From the NCBI GenBank assembly GCA_002482685.1, contig DLGL01000082.1, positions 22,320-33,678 on the forward strand: 11,359 nucleotides of DNA, given 5' to 3'. The DNA comes from Bacteriovoracaceae bacterium UBA7695 (lineage in GTDB: Bacteria; Bdellovibrionota; Bacteriovoracia; Bacteriovoracales; Bacteriovoracaceae). The notes beneath the pieces were generated by a model. It searched no databases. It had not been told where the DNA came from and saw only the letters and a list, made by a program, of their open reading frames with translations. This document shows, piece by piece, positions 1-7,173 of the stretch (position 1 is the first letter of the stretch; every line of letters starts with the position of its first letter). A program made the position numbers and the translations under genes.

Positions 1-159
1 AAGGTCTCTTTCTTTATGTTCGTCATGGTCTGGATCCGTTGGACGCTTCCACGTTTCCGTTTTGATCAGTTGATGGATTTGGGATGGAAAATCTTGTTTC
101 CGCTTTCATTAATTAACCTTGTGGTAGTAACTGTCGCAGTTTACTACTTCAATTCTTAA
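1..159 (+). CDS. nuoH: NADH-quinone oxidoreductase subunit H, C-terminal end (partial)
   Basis: Frame 1 is open from the window edge to a TAA at 157-159 and gives the last 52 residues of a protein whose start lies outside. It contains the segment WTLPRFRFDQLMDLGWK followed by a hydrophobic helix ending in YYFNS. The pattern R-x-x-LPR-x-R-x-DQLM-x-x-GWK is characteristic of the NuoH/ND1 C-terminus. In the family, NuoH is the multi-helix membrane subunit that forms the quinone-binding chamber together with NuoB and NuoD and starts the proton path. It lies 10 bases upstream of nuoI, in the standard nuo order. Only the last transmembrane region is visible, so nothing can be said about the quinone-site residues. 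Confidence 0.93.
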   Translation, partial: KVSFFMFVMVWIRWTLPRFRFDQLMDLGWKILFPLSLINLVVVTVAVYYFNS

Positions 160-169
160 GAGGTCCTGT

Positions 170-676
170 ATGGGAACTATTAATATTTCAAAAAAATATA
201 CGGCCAAGCAAAAGTCTTATATTCCGGCCATCCTTGTAGGGATGAGAATTACGCTTAAGCGTTTCATTAAAGGTTTCTTTTTTAGGCAGCATGACACCAT
301 CATGTATCCGGAAGAAAAAAGAAAATATTCAGACCGCTTTCGCGGTATGCATTTTATCTCTGTTGATCCCAATAAAACGGAAAACTGTACCGCTTGTTAT
401 CTTTGCGAAACGATTTGCCCAGCCGAGTGTATCCACATCGTAGCTGACGAAAGAGAAGAAGCAGAGAATCCATACGGAGTTAAAAAAGAAAAAAAACCTG
501 TGAGTTTTGATATCGATGCTCTTCGCTGCTGCTTTTGCGGTTTCTGTGAGGAAGCTTGTCCGAAGGATGCAATTAAACTATCCGGCAACTATGAACTCGC
601 TGTTTCTTCACGTGAGGAAGCCATCTACGATCTTGATCACCTTAAGCGTGATATGAACGGGAGAAATGAAAAATGA
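170..676 (+). CDS. nuoI: NADH-quinone oxidoreductase subunit I (two [4Fe-4S] clusters)
   Basis: This 168-residue protein is the ferredoxin-like peripheral-arm subunit of complex I, which passes electrons along the iron-sulfur chain towards NuoB and quinone. Two CxxCxxCxxxCP motifs are intact: C73, C76, C79, C83 (within ENCTACYLCETICP) and C120, C123, C126, C130 (within CCFCGFCEEACP). By family knowledge these bind clusters N6a and N6b. An extra cysteine, C121, sits beside the second motif. The N-terminal 45 residues are basic and amphipathic (RITLKRFIKGFFFRQ), matching the part that lies against the membrane arm. Length is usual for the family. The ATG is preceded by AAGAGG at a good distance, and the stop overlaps the nuoJ start by 4 bases, which suggests translational coupling. 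The stretch encoding KKEKK (residues 105-109) is very A-rich. Confidence 0.97.
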   Translation: MGTINISKKYTAKQKSYIPAILVGMRITLKRFIKGFFFRQHDTIMYPEEKRKYSDRFRGMHFISVDPNKTENCTACYLCETICPAECIHIVADEREEAENPYGVKKEKKPVSFDIDALRCCFCGFCEEACPKDAIKLSGNYELAVSSREEAIYDLDHLKRDMNGRNEK

Positions 677-1197
677 GTGTTGTAATCGTAATCCTCTGCG
701 CGATTGCCGCAGTCCTTGCCGTCACGATGCTTTTTGCCAAGAGTCCCATCACTTCAGCTTTGAGTTTGTTAGGGATTTTGATTCTAACTGCTGCAATCTA
801 CGGCTTGATTGGTGAGCATATGGTGGCCACAATTCAATTGATTGTTTATGCCGGTGCTATCATGGTTCTTTTTATATTCTCGATCATGCTGCTTAATTTA
901 AACAATGCTAACGATGATTACAAGAGAACGCCGGCCATCTTTGCCGGTTCTATTGTCATGGGATTGGGAATTTTCGGTTTTATCGCCTATGGGATTAAGC
1001 AGTTTTATGCACAGGATGCTGCTGGACGGACGCTAGGATTTTTTAGTCCGGAAGTCATTACTTATTTGGGTGGAAACTCAAAAGTTGTCTCTCACGCTTT
1101 ATTTTCTCAATTCTACGTTTCATTCGAAGTTATATCTCTGGCACTTCTGGTTGCGATTGTTGGTGCCGTAGTTCTAGCTAAGAGAAAGGTTGATTAA
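673..1197 (+). CDS. nuoJ: NADH-quinone oxidoreductase subunit J
   Basis: The 174-residue protein is almost entirely hydrophobic, with about five predicted membrane helices (roughly 2-21, 28-46, 53-76, 88-110 and 149-169). The conserved ND6/NuoJ signature IVYAGAIMVLFIFSIMLLN covers residues 57-75, with Y59 and G61 in the helix that forms the pi-bulge linked to coupling in complex I structures. It is a membrane-arm subunit between the quinone site and the antiporter-like subunits. The start codon overlaps the nuoI stop by 4 bases (ATGA), so it is probably translated by coupled re-initiation. nuoK begins 8 bases downstream. Family assignment is strong from the motif and from gene order. Confidence 0.96.
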   Translation: MSVVIVILCAIAAVLAVTMLFAKSPITSALSLLGILILTAAIYGLIGEHMVATIQLIVYAGAIMVLFIFSIMLLNLNNANDDYKRTPAIFAGSIVMGLGIFGFIAYGIKQFYAQDAAGRTLGFFSPEVITYLGGNSKVVSHALFSQFYVSFEVISLALLVAIVGAVVLAKRKVD

Positions 1198-1205
1198 GGT
1201 TAAAT

Positions 1206-1508
1206 ATGAATAATGAAATGTTGATACAATTACTGGCCGCTTTTTTATTCGTCATGGGAATGCTGATTGTCTCCCTTCGTCGGGACACTATTATGATTCT
1301 TATGGGAATTGAGCTTATGCTGAATGCAGCTAATCTCTCGATGGTGGCTTTCTCAAAAGCCTCCCACATGATTGAAGGCCAGGTTCAGGTTTTTTTCATC
1401 ATCACAATAGCCGCCGCTGAGTCAGCAATCGGGCTCTCTATTCTGGTGAATCTTTACCGTAACTTTGGTTCAGTCAAAACTCAAAGTGCCACTACTCTTA
1501 AAGGATAA
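1206..1508 (+). CDS. nuoK: NADH-quinone oxidoreductase subunit K
   Basis: This is a 100-residue, three-helix membrane subunit (ND4L family) of the usual length. The two membrane glutamates needed for proton transfer in the family are present: E36 within MGIELMLNAANL and E72 within IAAAESAIGLSI. The numbering equals that of the E. coli subunit. The loop carries R25 and R26, also typical. The ATG lies 8 bases after the nuoJ stop and is preceded by AAGG, which overlaps that stop codon. The tail after residue 85 (NFGSVKTQSATTLKG) is hydrophilic and probably cytoplasmic. The gene sits between nuoJ and nuoL as in most bacterial nuo operons. Confidence 0.97.
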   Translation: MNNEMLIQLLAAFLFVMGMLIVSLRRDTIMILMGIELMLNAANLSMVAFSKASHMIEGQVQVFFIITIAAAESAIGLSILVNLYRNFGSVKTQSATTLKG

Positions 1509-1516
1509 GCCTCGTG
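1501..1516 (+). promoter_or_regulatory. Ribosome binding site deciding a GTG start for nuoL
   Basis: AAGGA at 1501-1505 lies 8 bases before GTG at 1514, a normal spacing, and overlaps the end of nuoK. The next in-frame ATG (1523) would be 17 bases away from the same site, so GTG is the better start. Confidence 0.7.
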
Positions 1517-3490
1517 GAAACAATGCAATCAACTCTGCCTGCTCTGATTTTAATTTCTCCATTAGTGGGATTTTTCATCAACGCTGTAGTTTTACCTCTT
1601 GTCCTGAAAGGTTTTGCTAAAACACCTGCTAATACTGCGGGTGGGGTGGCCACAGCCTTTATCGGCTTCAGTTTTATCCTCTCCGTCATTGCTTTCAGCA
1701 AACTGGTTGGATCTGACTCTGCTGAACCTTCACTCGTGATTAACTGCTTTGAATGGTTTAACTTCGGCGGACTTAATATTCCCTTTGAGCTTCGGATTGA
1801 TAAGCTCTCAGGAATTCTTGTGATGATTATTTCAGGAATTGGAACTTTGATTCACTTGTATTCAACAAGCTACATGCATGATGATGAGTGTGTTGGGCGC
1901 TACTTTTCTTACTTAAATCTTTTTTGCTTTAATATGCTTCTTTTAGTTATGGGTAACAACCTTCCGCTTCTTTTCTTCGGATGGGAAGGCGTAGGTCTCT
2001 GTTCATATCTTTTGATTGGTTTTTGGTACACAGATACAGTTAAGGCCAATGCTGGAAAAAAAGCTTTTATAGTGAACCGTATTGGGGATCTAGGATTTCT
2101 GATCGGGATGTTTCTTCTTTTCCGTGAACTTGGAACTCTGAATCTCCCGGAAATTAATATGCTTCTTAAAAACCCGGATGTAGTGGCCAAGCTCATGCCT
2201 TCTGTGACTTTGATCTGTCTTTCACTTTTTGTTGGAGCTACCGGAAAATCGGCCCAGCTACCACTTTATGTCTGGCTTCCGGATGCCATGAGTGGTCCAA
2301 CTCCGGTATCAGCTCTCATCCACGCCGCCACCATGGTGACTGCGGGTGTCTATATGATAGCCCGTCTCTCTCCTTTATTTGAACTCTCGGCAGTGGCCCT
2401 CTCAGTGGTGGCCCATGTTGGTGCAATCACCGCCCTTTTCGCTGGGTCGATTGCTATAGCTCAAACCGATATTAAAAAGGTTCTGGCCTACTCAACTGTT
2501 TCTCAACTGGGATTCATGTTCCTGGCCTGCGGAGTTGGGGCCTATCAGACAGCGGTTTTCCATTTAATGACTCACGCATTTTTTAAAGCTCTGCTGTTCT
2601 TAGGCTCAGGCTCGGTAATTCACGCTTGCTCAGGTGAGCAGGATATGACGAAGATGGGTGCTCTTAAAAAGCATCTCCCACACACTCATTTTACAATGCT
2701 GATTGGATCCCTGGCGATTTCCGGAATTCCTTTCTTCTCAGGATTTTTCTCTAAAGATGAAATCCTTTATTCCTCCATCGCTCTTCCGGGTGGAGTATCA
2801 TACCTATTCTTCATTGGTGTATTAACGGCTATTTTAACAGCCTTCTATACCGGTCGTATGATGAGCTTAACTTTTTACGGTGACAAACGTTACTCCCACG
2901 ATGTTGAGCATCACCTCCATGAATCACCGGCCCTTATGACCTTTCCACTTTATGTTCTTGCCGCTTTAGCAGCATTTGGTGGGTTTCTTGGTGTTCCTCA
3001 CTTATTAGGCGACTACCTTGGGCACATGCCTCATTACTTATCTCAGTGGCTTGACCCGGTTGTACCGAGTAAGCACCTTCCACTTGTTGGTGTAAAACTG
3101 GCCCTTCACGAGGGTGTCGTTATGGCGGGATCTTCAGTCCTGGCCATTCTTGCTTACACTGCGGGAGTGATGCTGTTTAAAAAGAAAATGTTTGTCACAG
3201 ATCTCATCAGTGGCTTCAGGCCTATTGAGAAGATCTTATCTAATAAGTATTACGTTGATGAGCTCTACCATGCCATTATCGTAACTCCGATAAAGAAAAT
3301 TTCTCATCTCTCGTCTGCTATCATCGATAAATTGTTAGTTGATGGGGCCGTGAATGGTCTGGGATCTCAGGTTAAAAAAATTGGAACAGGACTGAGAACA
3401 TTGCAAACAGGAGACATTCAATCCTATGCTTTGATGATGCTTGCTGGTCTTGTTGTGGTTATCTTCTTCATCTTTAAAGTCTTGGTTTAA
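1514..3490 (+). CDS. nuoL: NADH-quinone oxidoreductase subunit L (antiporter-like proton pump)
   Basis: At 658 residues this is a full-length ND5/NuoL, the most distal proton-pumping subunit of the complex I membrane arm. Visible key residues are E158 in FFGWEGVGLCSYLLIGFW, K245 in GATGKSAQLPLYVWLPDAM, K358 in MTHAFFKALLFLGSGS, and K414-D415 in GFFSKDEIL. These correspond to the Glu144, Lys229, Lys342 and Lys399-Asp400 positions of the E. coli protein. Histidine-rich residues 461-469 precede ESP, also typical of NuoL. The C-terminal part (about 555-637) fits the long lateral amphipathic helix, followed by an anchoring membrane helix at 638-657. Translation most likely starts at GTG 1514; the ATG at 1523 is a less likely alternative. 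nuoM follows after 7 bases. Confidence 0.97.
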   Translation: METMQSTLPALILISPLVGFFINAVVLPLVLKGFAKTPANTAGGVATAFIGFSFILSVIAFSKLVGSDSAEPSLVINCFEWFNFGGLNIPFELRIDKLSGILVMIISGIGTLIHLYSTSYMHDDECVGRYFSYLNLFCFNMLLLVMGNNLPLLFFGWEGVGLCSYLLIGFWYTDTVKANAGKKAFIVNRIGDLGFLIGMFLLFRELGTLNLPEINMLLKNPDVVAKLMPSVTLICLSLFVGATGKSAQLPLYVWLPDAMSGPTPVSALIHAATMVTAGVYMIARLSPLFELSAVALSVVAHVGAITALFAGSIAIAQTDIKKVLAYSTVSQLGFMFLACGVGAYQTAVFHLMTHAFFKALLFLGSGSVIHACSGEQDMTKMGALKKHLPHTHFTMLIGSLAISGIPFFSGFFSKDEILYSSIALPGGVSYLFFIGVLTAILTAFYTGRMMSLTFYGDKRYSHDVEHHLHESPALMTFPLYVLAALAAFGGFLGVPHLLGDYLGHMPHYLSQWLDPVVPSKHLPLVGVKLALHEGVVMAGSSVLAILAYTAGVMLFKKKMFVTDLISGFRPIEKILSNKYYVDELYHAIIVTPIKKISHLSSAIIDKLLVDGAVNGLGSQVKKIGTGLRTLQTGDIQSYALMMLAGLVVVIFFIFKVLV

Positions 3491-3500
3491 GGAATATATG
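3489..3500 (+). promoter_or_regulatory. Ribosome binding site and start of nuoM
   Basis: AAGGA at 3489-3493 overlaps the nuoL stop codon and lies 4 bases before ATG at 3498. An upstream in-frame ATG at 3441 would add 19 residues encoded inside nuoL, and no membrane helix begins there that NuoM normally has, so 3498 is preferred. Confidence 0.7.
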
Positions 3501-5048
3501 GAAACATCTTCATGCCTGCTGTCTTGGATTATTTTTTCGCCTCTGCTCTTCGCTTTGGTGGCCCTTATTCTCCCTGCTGCTCTTGAGAGTAAACTTCGTA
3601 CACTCACTCTTGTTCAGACAATTGTAAGTGCTTTATTGGCAGTTGTGATGTACTGGGAGTTTGACGGCACTATTGCCACTGCTCAACTTTCTCATTTGGT
3701 CTTATGGCTGCCTGAGTGGGGGATTAACTATCTTGTCTCTATTGATGGAATCAGTCTTCCCTTGGTGATGCTGACAGCGTTTGTTTCACCACTGGCCATC
3801 CTCGGTACGTGGCCTCTTGAAGGCGTAGAACGCAAAAAAGAAAAATTCTTTGTTATGATGCTTATGTTTCTTCAGACGGGAATGTACGGAACGTTTCTTT
3901 CATCAGACCTCTTTTTATTCTACTTCTTTTGGGAAGTGGTTCTTATTCCCATGTTCTTTCTCATTGGGATCTGGGGCGGAAAAGAGCGCATCTATGCCAC
4001 GGTTAAGTTTTTTCTCTATACCATGGTTGGCTCACTACTCATGTTGGTGGCCATCTTCTTTATTTTGAAAACAACAATGGATACCAACGGAACACCATCG
4101 GCCACATTTGAAACAATAAGAACTCTTTCTTTTGCTTTTGACGGCACTTCATTTGAAACTGTTATGAAGTCTCCTCAGACCTGGTTATTCCTGGCCTTTG
4201 CTCTGGCCTTCGTGATTAAAGTTCCTATGGTGCCTTTTCACACATGGCTTCCTGATGCTCACGTTCAGGCACCCACAGTTGGTTCAGTTTTTCTTGCTGC
4301 TGTTCTTCTTAAGCTGGGGACATATGGGTTGATGAGAATTGCTATTCCATTTTTTCCCCAAGCGGCCCATTATTTCTCTGAATTTTTCATCCTCATGGGT
4401 GTGATTGGTATTATCTACGGAGCCTTTTGTGCTCTGGCACAGACTGACTTTAAAAAGTTAGTGGCCTACTCCTCAGTCTCTCACATGGGTTACATCATGG
4501 TGGGGCTTTTTGCTTTTAACAAAATTGCGATTGCGGGCTCACTTTATCAGATGATCAATCACGGTATTTCTGCCGGTGGACTCTTTATGATCGTAGGCTT
4601 TCTCTATGAGAGACTCCACACGAGAAATCTTGAAGAGTTTGGAGGTCTTTCAAAAGTAGTACCTGTGATGGCGATAGCGTTCATGATCATGACCCTTTCA
4701 TCAGTTGCTCTTCCTGGCTCTAATGGATTTGTTGGTGAGTTTCCAATCCTTCTCGGGGCTTTCCAGGTTCACCCGATGTACGTCCTGTTTGCGGGGACCG
4801 GTGTGATTCTGGGTGCAGTTTATGCGTTGAAGGCCTATCAGATGGTCATGCTCGGACCTCAGACGAGAACTGATTTAGATCACTTGCATGATCTAAATAC
4901 ACGAGAAATTATTGCCATGGTTGTGATGACTATTTTTGTTTTCGGAATTGGATTTTTTCCAAAAGCTTTTTTCTGGAAATCAGATGCAACCCTGGACTTT
5001 TATTCAACATCTCTAATCCAGAAAGTGGGATCAAATGGAAATAACTGA
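3498..5048 (+). CDS. nuoM: NADH-quinone oxidoreductase subunit M (antiporter-like proton pump)
   Basis: From ATG 3498 the protein has 516 residues, close to the usual NuoM/ND4 length. It is one of three antiporter-like proton channels of the complex I membrane arm. Seen in the sequence: E146 in FFWEVVLIPMFFLIGIWGG, K241 in FVIKVPMVPFHTWLPDAH, K272 in VLLKLGTYGLMR, and E414 in SNGFVGEFPILLG. These match the E. coli Glu144, Lys234, Lys265 and Glu407 positions. The block ALAQTDFKKLVAYSSVSHMG (312-331) is the conserved proton_antipo_M signature. The 3' end overlaps nuoN by 14 bases, which favours coupled translation. A 10-base perfect inverted repeat lies inside the gene at 4873-4898. An in-frame extension to 3441 is open but judged not to be used. 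Confidence 0.96.
   Translation: METSSCLLSWIIFSPLLFALVALILPAALESKLRTLTLVQTIVSALLAVVMYWEFDGTIATAQLSHLVLWLPEWGINYLVSIDGISLPLVMLTAFVSPLAILGTWPLEGVERKKEKFFVMMLMFLQTGMYGTFLSSDLFLFYFFWEVVLIPMFFLIGIWGGKERIYATVKFFLYTMVGSLLMLVAIFFILKTTMDTNGTPSATFETIRTLSFAFDGTSFETVMKSPQTWLFLAFALAFVIKVPMVPFHTWLPDAHVQAPTVGSVFLAAVLLKLGTYGLMRIAIPFFPQAAHYFSEFFILMGVIGIIYGAFCALAQTDFKKLVAYSSVSHMGYIMVGLFAFNKIAIAGSLYQMINHGISAGGLFMIVGFLYERLHTRNLEEFGGLSKVVPVMAIAFMIMTLSSVALPGSNGFVGEFPILLGAFQVHPMYVLFAGTGVILGAVYALKAYQMVMLGPQTRTDLDHLHDLNTREIIAMVVMTIFVFGIGFFPKAFFWKSDATLDFYSTSLIQKVGSNGNN
4873..4898. repeat. 10-base perfect inverted repeat inside nuoM
   Basis: ATTTAGATCA at 4873-4882 and TGATCTAAAT at 4889-4898 are exact reverse complements separated by a 6-base loop (CTTGCA). 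In the mRNA this could form a short hairpin about 140 bases before the nuoN start. It encodes part of the DLDHLHDLN segment of NuoM and has no following T tract, so it is not a standard terminator. A function is unproven. Confidence 0.5.
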
Positions 5049-6513
5049 TATTTTTCCTCTTCAGTCGCTATCAACTGAAGAGATTTTAAACCTCTTACCA
5101 CTGTTCTCTTTATCTTTTGGGGCGATCTTTACCCTGATTGTAGGAACACACAAAACAAAAGGTCACGGCTACGCTTTTCTGATCTCATTTGTTTTTATCT
5201 TCTTAGCTCTTTTCCAGATTACATACGCGCTCTTTAATTCGGATATCTCACTTCTTGGTGGGACTTTAAATTTTAGTCCGTTTACAAAAACATTAAGCTT
5301 GATGGTGACCTTTTTTGCACTGATTGGAACGGTTTTGAGTTACGGTCAGGATAAAAAAGAGGGTCTTCTGCCGGAGCTCTACGCCCTCATTCAGTTTGCG
5401 GCTGCCGGTATGATTCTTATGGTATCCACAAGCCACCTTCTTTTCATGTTCATCGCTCTGGAAATTATGTCTTTGGCCATCTACGTTCTAGTTTCTATGC
5501 GCAGAGGCAGCCGCTTCTCAGCTGAGGCAGGACTTAAATACTTCATTCTTGGTGGGCTTGCCTCTGCGATGTTTCTTTATGGTTCATCTCTGGTTTTTGG
5601 GGCCTTGGGTTCATTTCAACTTACGGCCCTGGAAGACGTATTAAGATCAAACAGCAATCCGCCTATAATCTTTTTGATTGGTTTAGGATTGATTGTTTCG
5701 GCGATGCTCTTTAAAGTGGGAGCCTTTCCCTTTCACGGCTGGCTTCCGGATGTTTATCAGGGTGCCAGTACAAACGTTACCGCTTTTATGGGGGCCGCAG
5801 TTAAGTTCACTGCCTTTTTGGCCTTCGCTAGAATTGCTCAAAGTTTAATATTTATCGATACAGTTGAATCCCTGAAGTGGTTTCAATGGTTCATCTGGTT
5901 TATTGCAGCGGCCAGTATGATTTATGGTAACTTTGTGGCCATTGCTCAGAATGAGCTAAAAAGAATGCTCGCATACTCGACAATTGCTCATACGGGTTAT
6001 CTGCTCCTTGGTCTTCAGTCTATGAACTACTCAACTGATGCGGGTCAGTCGTTGGTTCTTTATCTATTCTTCTACGCTTTCGCTAATCTTGGGGCCTTCT
6101 CAGTGATTTCTCTTTTTGAAGAAAAAAATCAGAAGGATCTGCATATCGAACAAATCGCAGGTCTGGGTGTTAAGCATCCGGTTCTTGGCTTCTTTATGAC
6201 GGTTTTCTTGCTTTCCATGGCTGGTATTCCTCTTACTTCCGGCTTTATTGGTAAGTACGGTCTCTTTAGTTCGGCCGTGGCAGCTGGACAGATACCTTTG
6301 GTTATCGTTGCGGTCCTGACATCAGTCGTATCCGTTTACTACTACCTACGGGTTATTGTTTATCTCTTCATGAAAGAAAGCACTTCTGATCTGGCCATCT
6401 ACCAGCGAATGAGTGGACCTGTCCTGGCCGCTTTTGTGTCTGCTGTTGCGACCCTCCAGTTCGGATTGTTTCCACGTGCAATCATTAACTTTGTTAAATT
6501 GATTACTAATTAA
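5035..6513 (+). CDS. nuoN: NADH-quinone oxidoreductase subunit N (antiporter-like proton pump)
   Basis: This 492-residue multi-helix protein is the ND2/NuoN antiporter-like subunit, next to NuoK in the membrane arm. Key residues visible are E143 in FIALEIMSLAIYVL, K227 in AMLFKVGAFPFHGWLPDVYQ, K257 in GAAVKFTAFLAF, and K407 in TSGFIGKYGLFSSA. They correspond to Glu133, Lys217, Lys247 and Lys395 of the E. coli subunit. The block NELKRMLAYSTIAHTGYLLLG (residues 306-326) is the family signature. Its start lies within the last codons of nuoM (14-base overlap), preceded only by a purine-rich AAGTGGGA, so initiation may rely on coupling to nuoM. It is the last complex I subunit of the operon, and a small gene follows 11 bases later. 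Confidence 0.96.
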   Translation: MEITDIFPLQSLSTEEILNLLPLFSLSFGAIFTLIVGTHKTKGHGYAFLISFVFIFLALFQITYALFNSDISLLGGTLNFSPFTKTLSLMVTFFALIGTVLSYGQDKKEGLLPELYALIQFAAAGMILMVSTSHLLFMFIALEIMSLAIYVLVSMRRGSRFSAEAGLKYFILGGLASAMFLYGSSLVFGALGSFQLTALEDVLRSNSNPPIIFLIGLGLIVSAMLFKVGAFPFHGWLPDVYQGASTNVTAFMGAAVKFTAFLAFARIAQSLIFIDTVESLKWFQWFIWFIAAASMIYGNFVAIAQNELKRMLAYSTIAHTGYLLLGLQSMNYSTDAGQSLVLYLFFYAFANLGAFSVISLFEEKNQKDLHIEQIAGLGVKHPVLGFFMTVFLLSMAGIPLTSGFIGKYGLFSSAVAAGQIPLVIVAVLTSVVSVYYYLRVIVYLFMKESTSDLAIYQRMSGPVLAAFVSAVATLQFGLFPRAIINFVKLITN

Positions 6514-6524
6514 GGGATAAGACT

Positions 6525-6788
6525 ATGATAGCGAGAAAGATTACCTACAGAGGCAATTTTAACGAACAAAGCATTGGTGAAATCTACGATATAACCCGTA
6601 AGACAGAAATTACGGGGCAGGTCATGGCGGAAGGAACAAACACTGTTGTTCTTAATCTTGAAGGTGACCCATCGATGATTAAATTGATTCAGCATCAGAT
6701 CGAGAGAAAAGTAAAAAAGTCCATCACAGATAAGACCATTGAACAGATTCCGTATCAGAATTATATCGGTGTTACTTTTCTTTTATAG
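6525..6788 (+). CDS. Small acylphosphatase-like alpha/beta protein of unknown function
   Basis: This 87-residue soluble protein starts at an ATG with AGGGA 7 bases upstream, only 11 bases after nuoN, so it is probably cotranscribed with the nuo genes. I do not recognise it as a named family. The pattern of strands and helices reads beta (KITYRG), alpha (SIGEIYDITRK), beta (EITGQVMAEG), beta (NTVVLNLEGD), alpha (SMIKLIQHQIERKVKK), beta (NYIGVTFLL). The stretch GQVMAEG...VVLNLEGD...IKLIQHQIE resembles the acylphosphatase layout G-x-V-x-N-x-x-x-G-x-V-x-x-x-x-EG. However, the catalytic loop GRVQGVGFR is absent, and the Asn expected after G-x-V is not there. It may therefore be a non-catalytic ferredoxin-fold relative, with binding or regulatory function. 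Its 3' end overlaps the convergent receiver gene by 17 bases. Confidence 0.75.
   Translation: MIARKITYRGNFNEQSIGEIYDITRKTEITGQVMAEGTNTVVLNLEGDPSMIKLIQHQIERKVKKSITDKTIEQIPYQNYIGVTFLL
6772..6788. other. Convergent coding overlap between the two operons
   Basis: The last codons of the small plus-strand gene (stop TAG at 6786-6788) and of the minus-strand receiver gene (stop TAA, read from 6774 to 6772) share 17 bases. There is no intergenic space for a conventional terminator, and I see no GC-rich hairpin with a T tract on either strand nearby. Confidence 0.8.
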
Positions 6789-7173
6789 GGATTTTTAAGA
6801 GACTGGCCACCTCAGCAACAATCTGCTGTTTGGTAAATGGCTTAACAATGATATTTTTAACGCCTAATTGAATGGCCGTGTGAACGTCTTCCTGTTGCAG
6901 GTAACCCGAAATCAGGATGATCTTCATACGGTTAAATTTCACACTTGTTTTTAGCGACTGAATAAATTCAACACCCATTTTCCCCGGCATGACATGATCT
7001 ATTATCAGTAGGTCAAATTCCTGATTAAGAAATTTTTGAGTGGCCTGAAGTGCATTTGGCGCCGTGACCACCGAGTGGAAAGGGAAGGCGGACTCCAGGA
7101 AGATTTTTATCAGGTCACAGATTTTATCCTCGTCATCAATAACCAGTACATTCATGTCCTCAACTCTTTTCAT
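6772..7173 (-). CDS. CheY-like single-domain response regulator
   Basis: The 133-residue protein is one receiver domain with no output domain. The acidic pocket D13, D14, E15 (NVLVIDDED), phosphoacceptor D59 (LLIIDHVMPG), S89 (ILISGY) and K111-P112 (IIVKPF) are all present, so it should be phosphorylatable. The position three residues before the conserved lysine is I108, not the Tyr/Phe used as a switch in CheY. The start is supported by a 4-base overlap with the kinase stop (ATGA at 7173-7170) and by a purine-rich GGAGAGG upstream on the minus strand. A start at M7 is possible but lacks those signals. It is likely a phosphorelay partner of the adjacent hybrid kinase, acting by protein contact. 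Distal gene of the minus-strand operon. Confidence 0.93.
   Translation of the reverse strand: MKRVEDMNVLVIDDEDKICDLIKIFLESAFPFHSVVTAPNALQATQKFLNQEFDLLIIDHVMPGKMGVEFIQSLKTSVKFNRMKIILISGYLQQEDVHTAIQLGVKNIIVKPFTKQQIVAEVASLLKIPIKEK

Noticed and set aside
482..496. A-rich run in nuoI (six A, G, eight A), including an A-AAA-AAA slippery heptamer in phase at 490-496
   Set aside because: A -1 shift here would reach a stop within five codons and give a protein with only one of the two Fe-S motifs. The run is explained by KKEKK, and no stimulatory structure is evident.
2881..2935. Histidine-rich segment in NuoL that might suggest a metal site
   Set aside because: A histidine-rich loop just before the ESP motif is a common feature of NuoL proteins, so it is not unusual here.
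3441..3497. Possible 19-residue N-terminal extension of NuoM
   Set aside because: It lies fully within nuoL, has no ribosome site of its own that I can see, and ATG 3498 gives the usual family N-terminus with AAGGA upstream.
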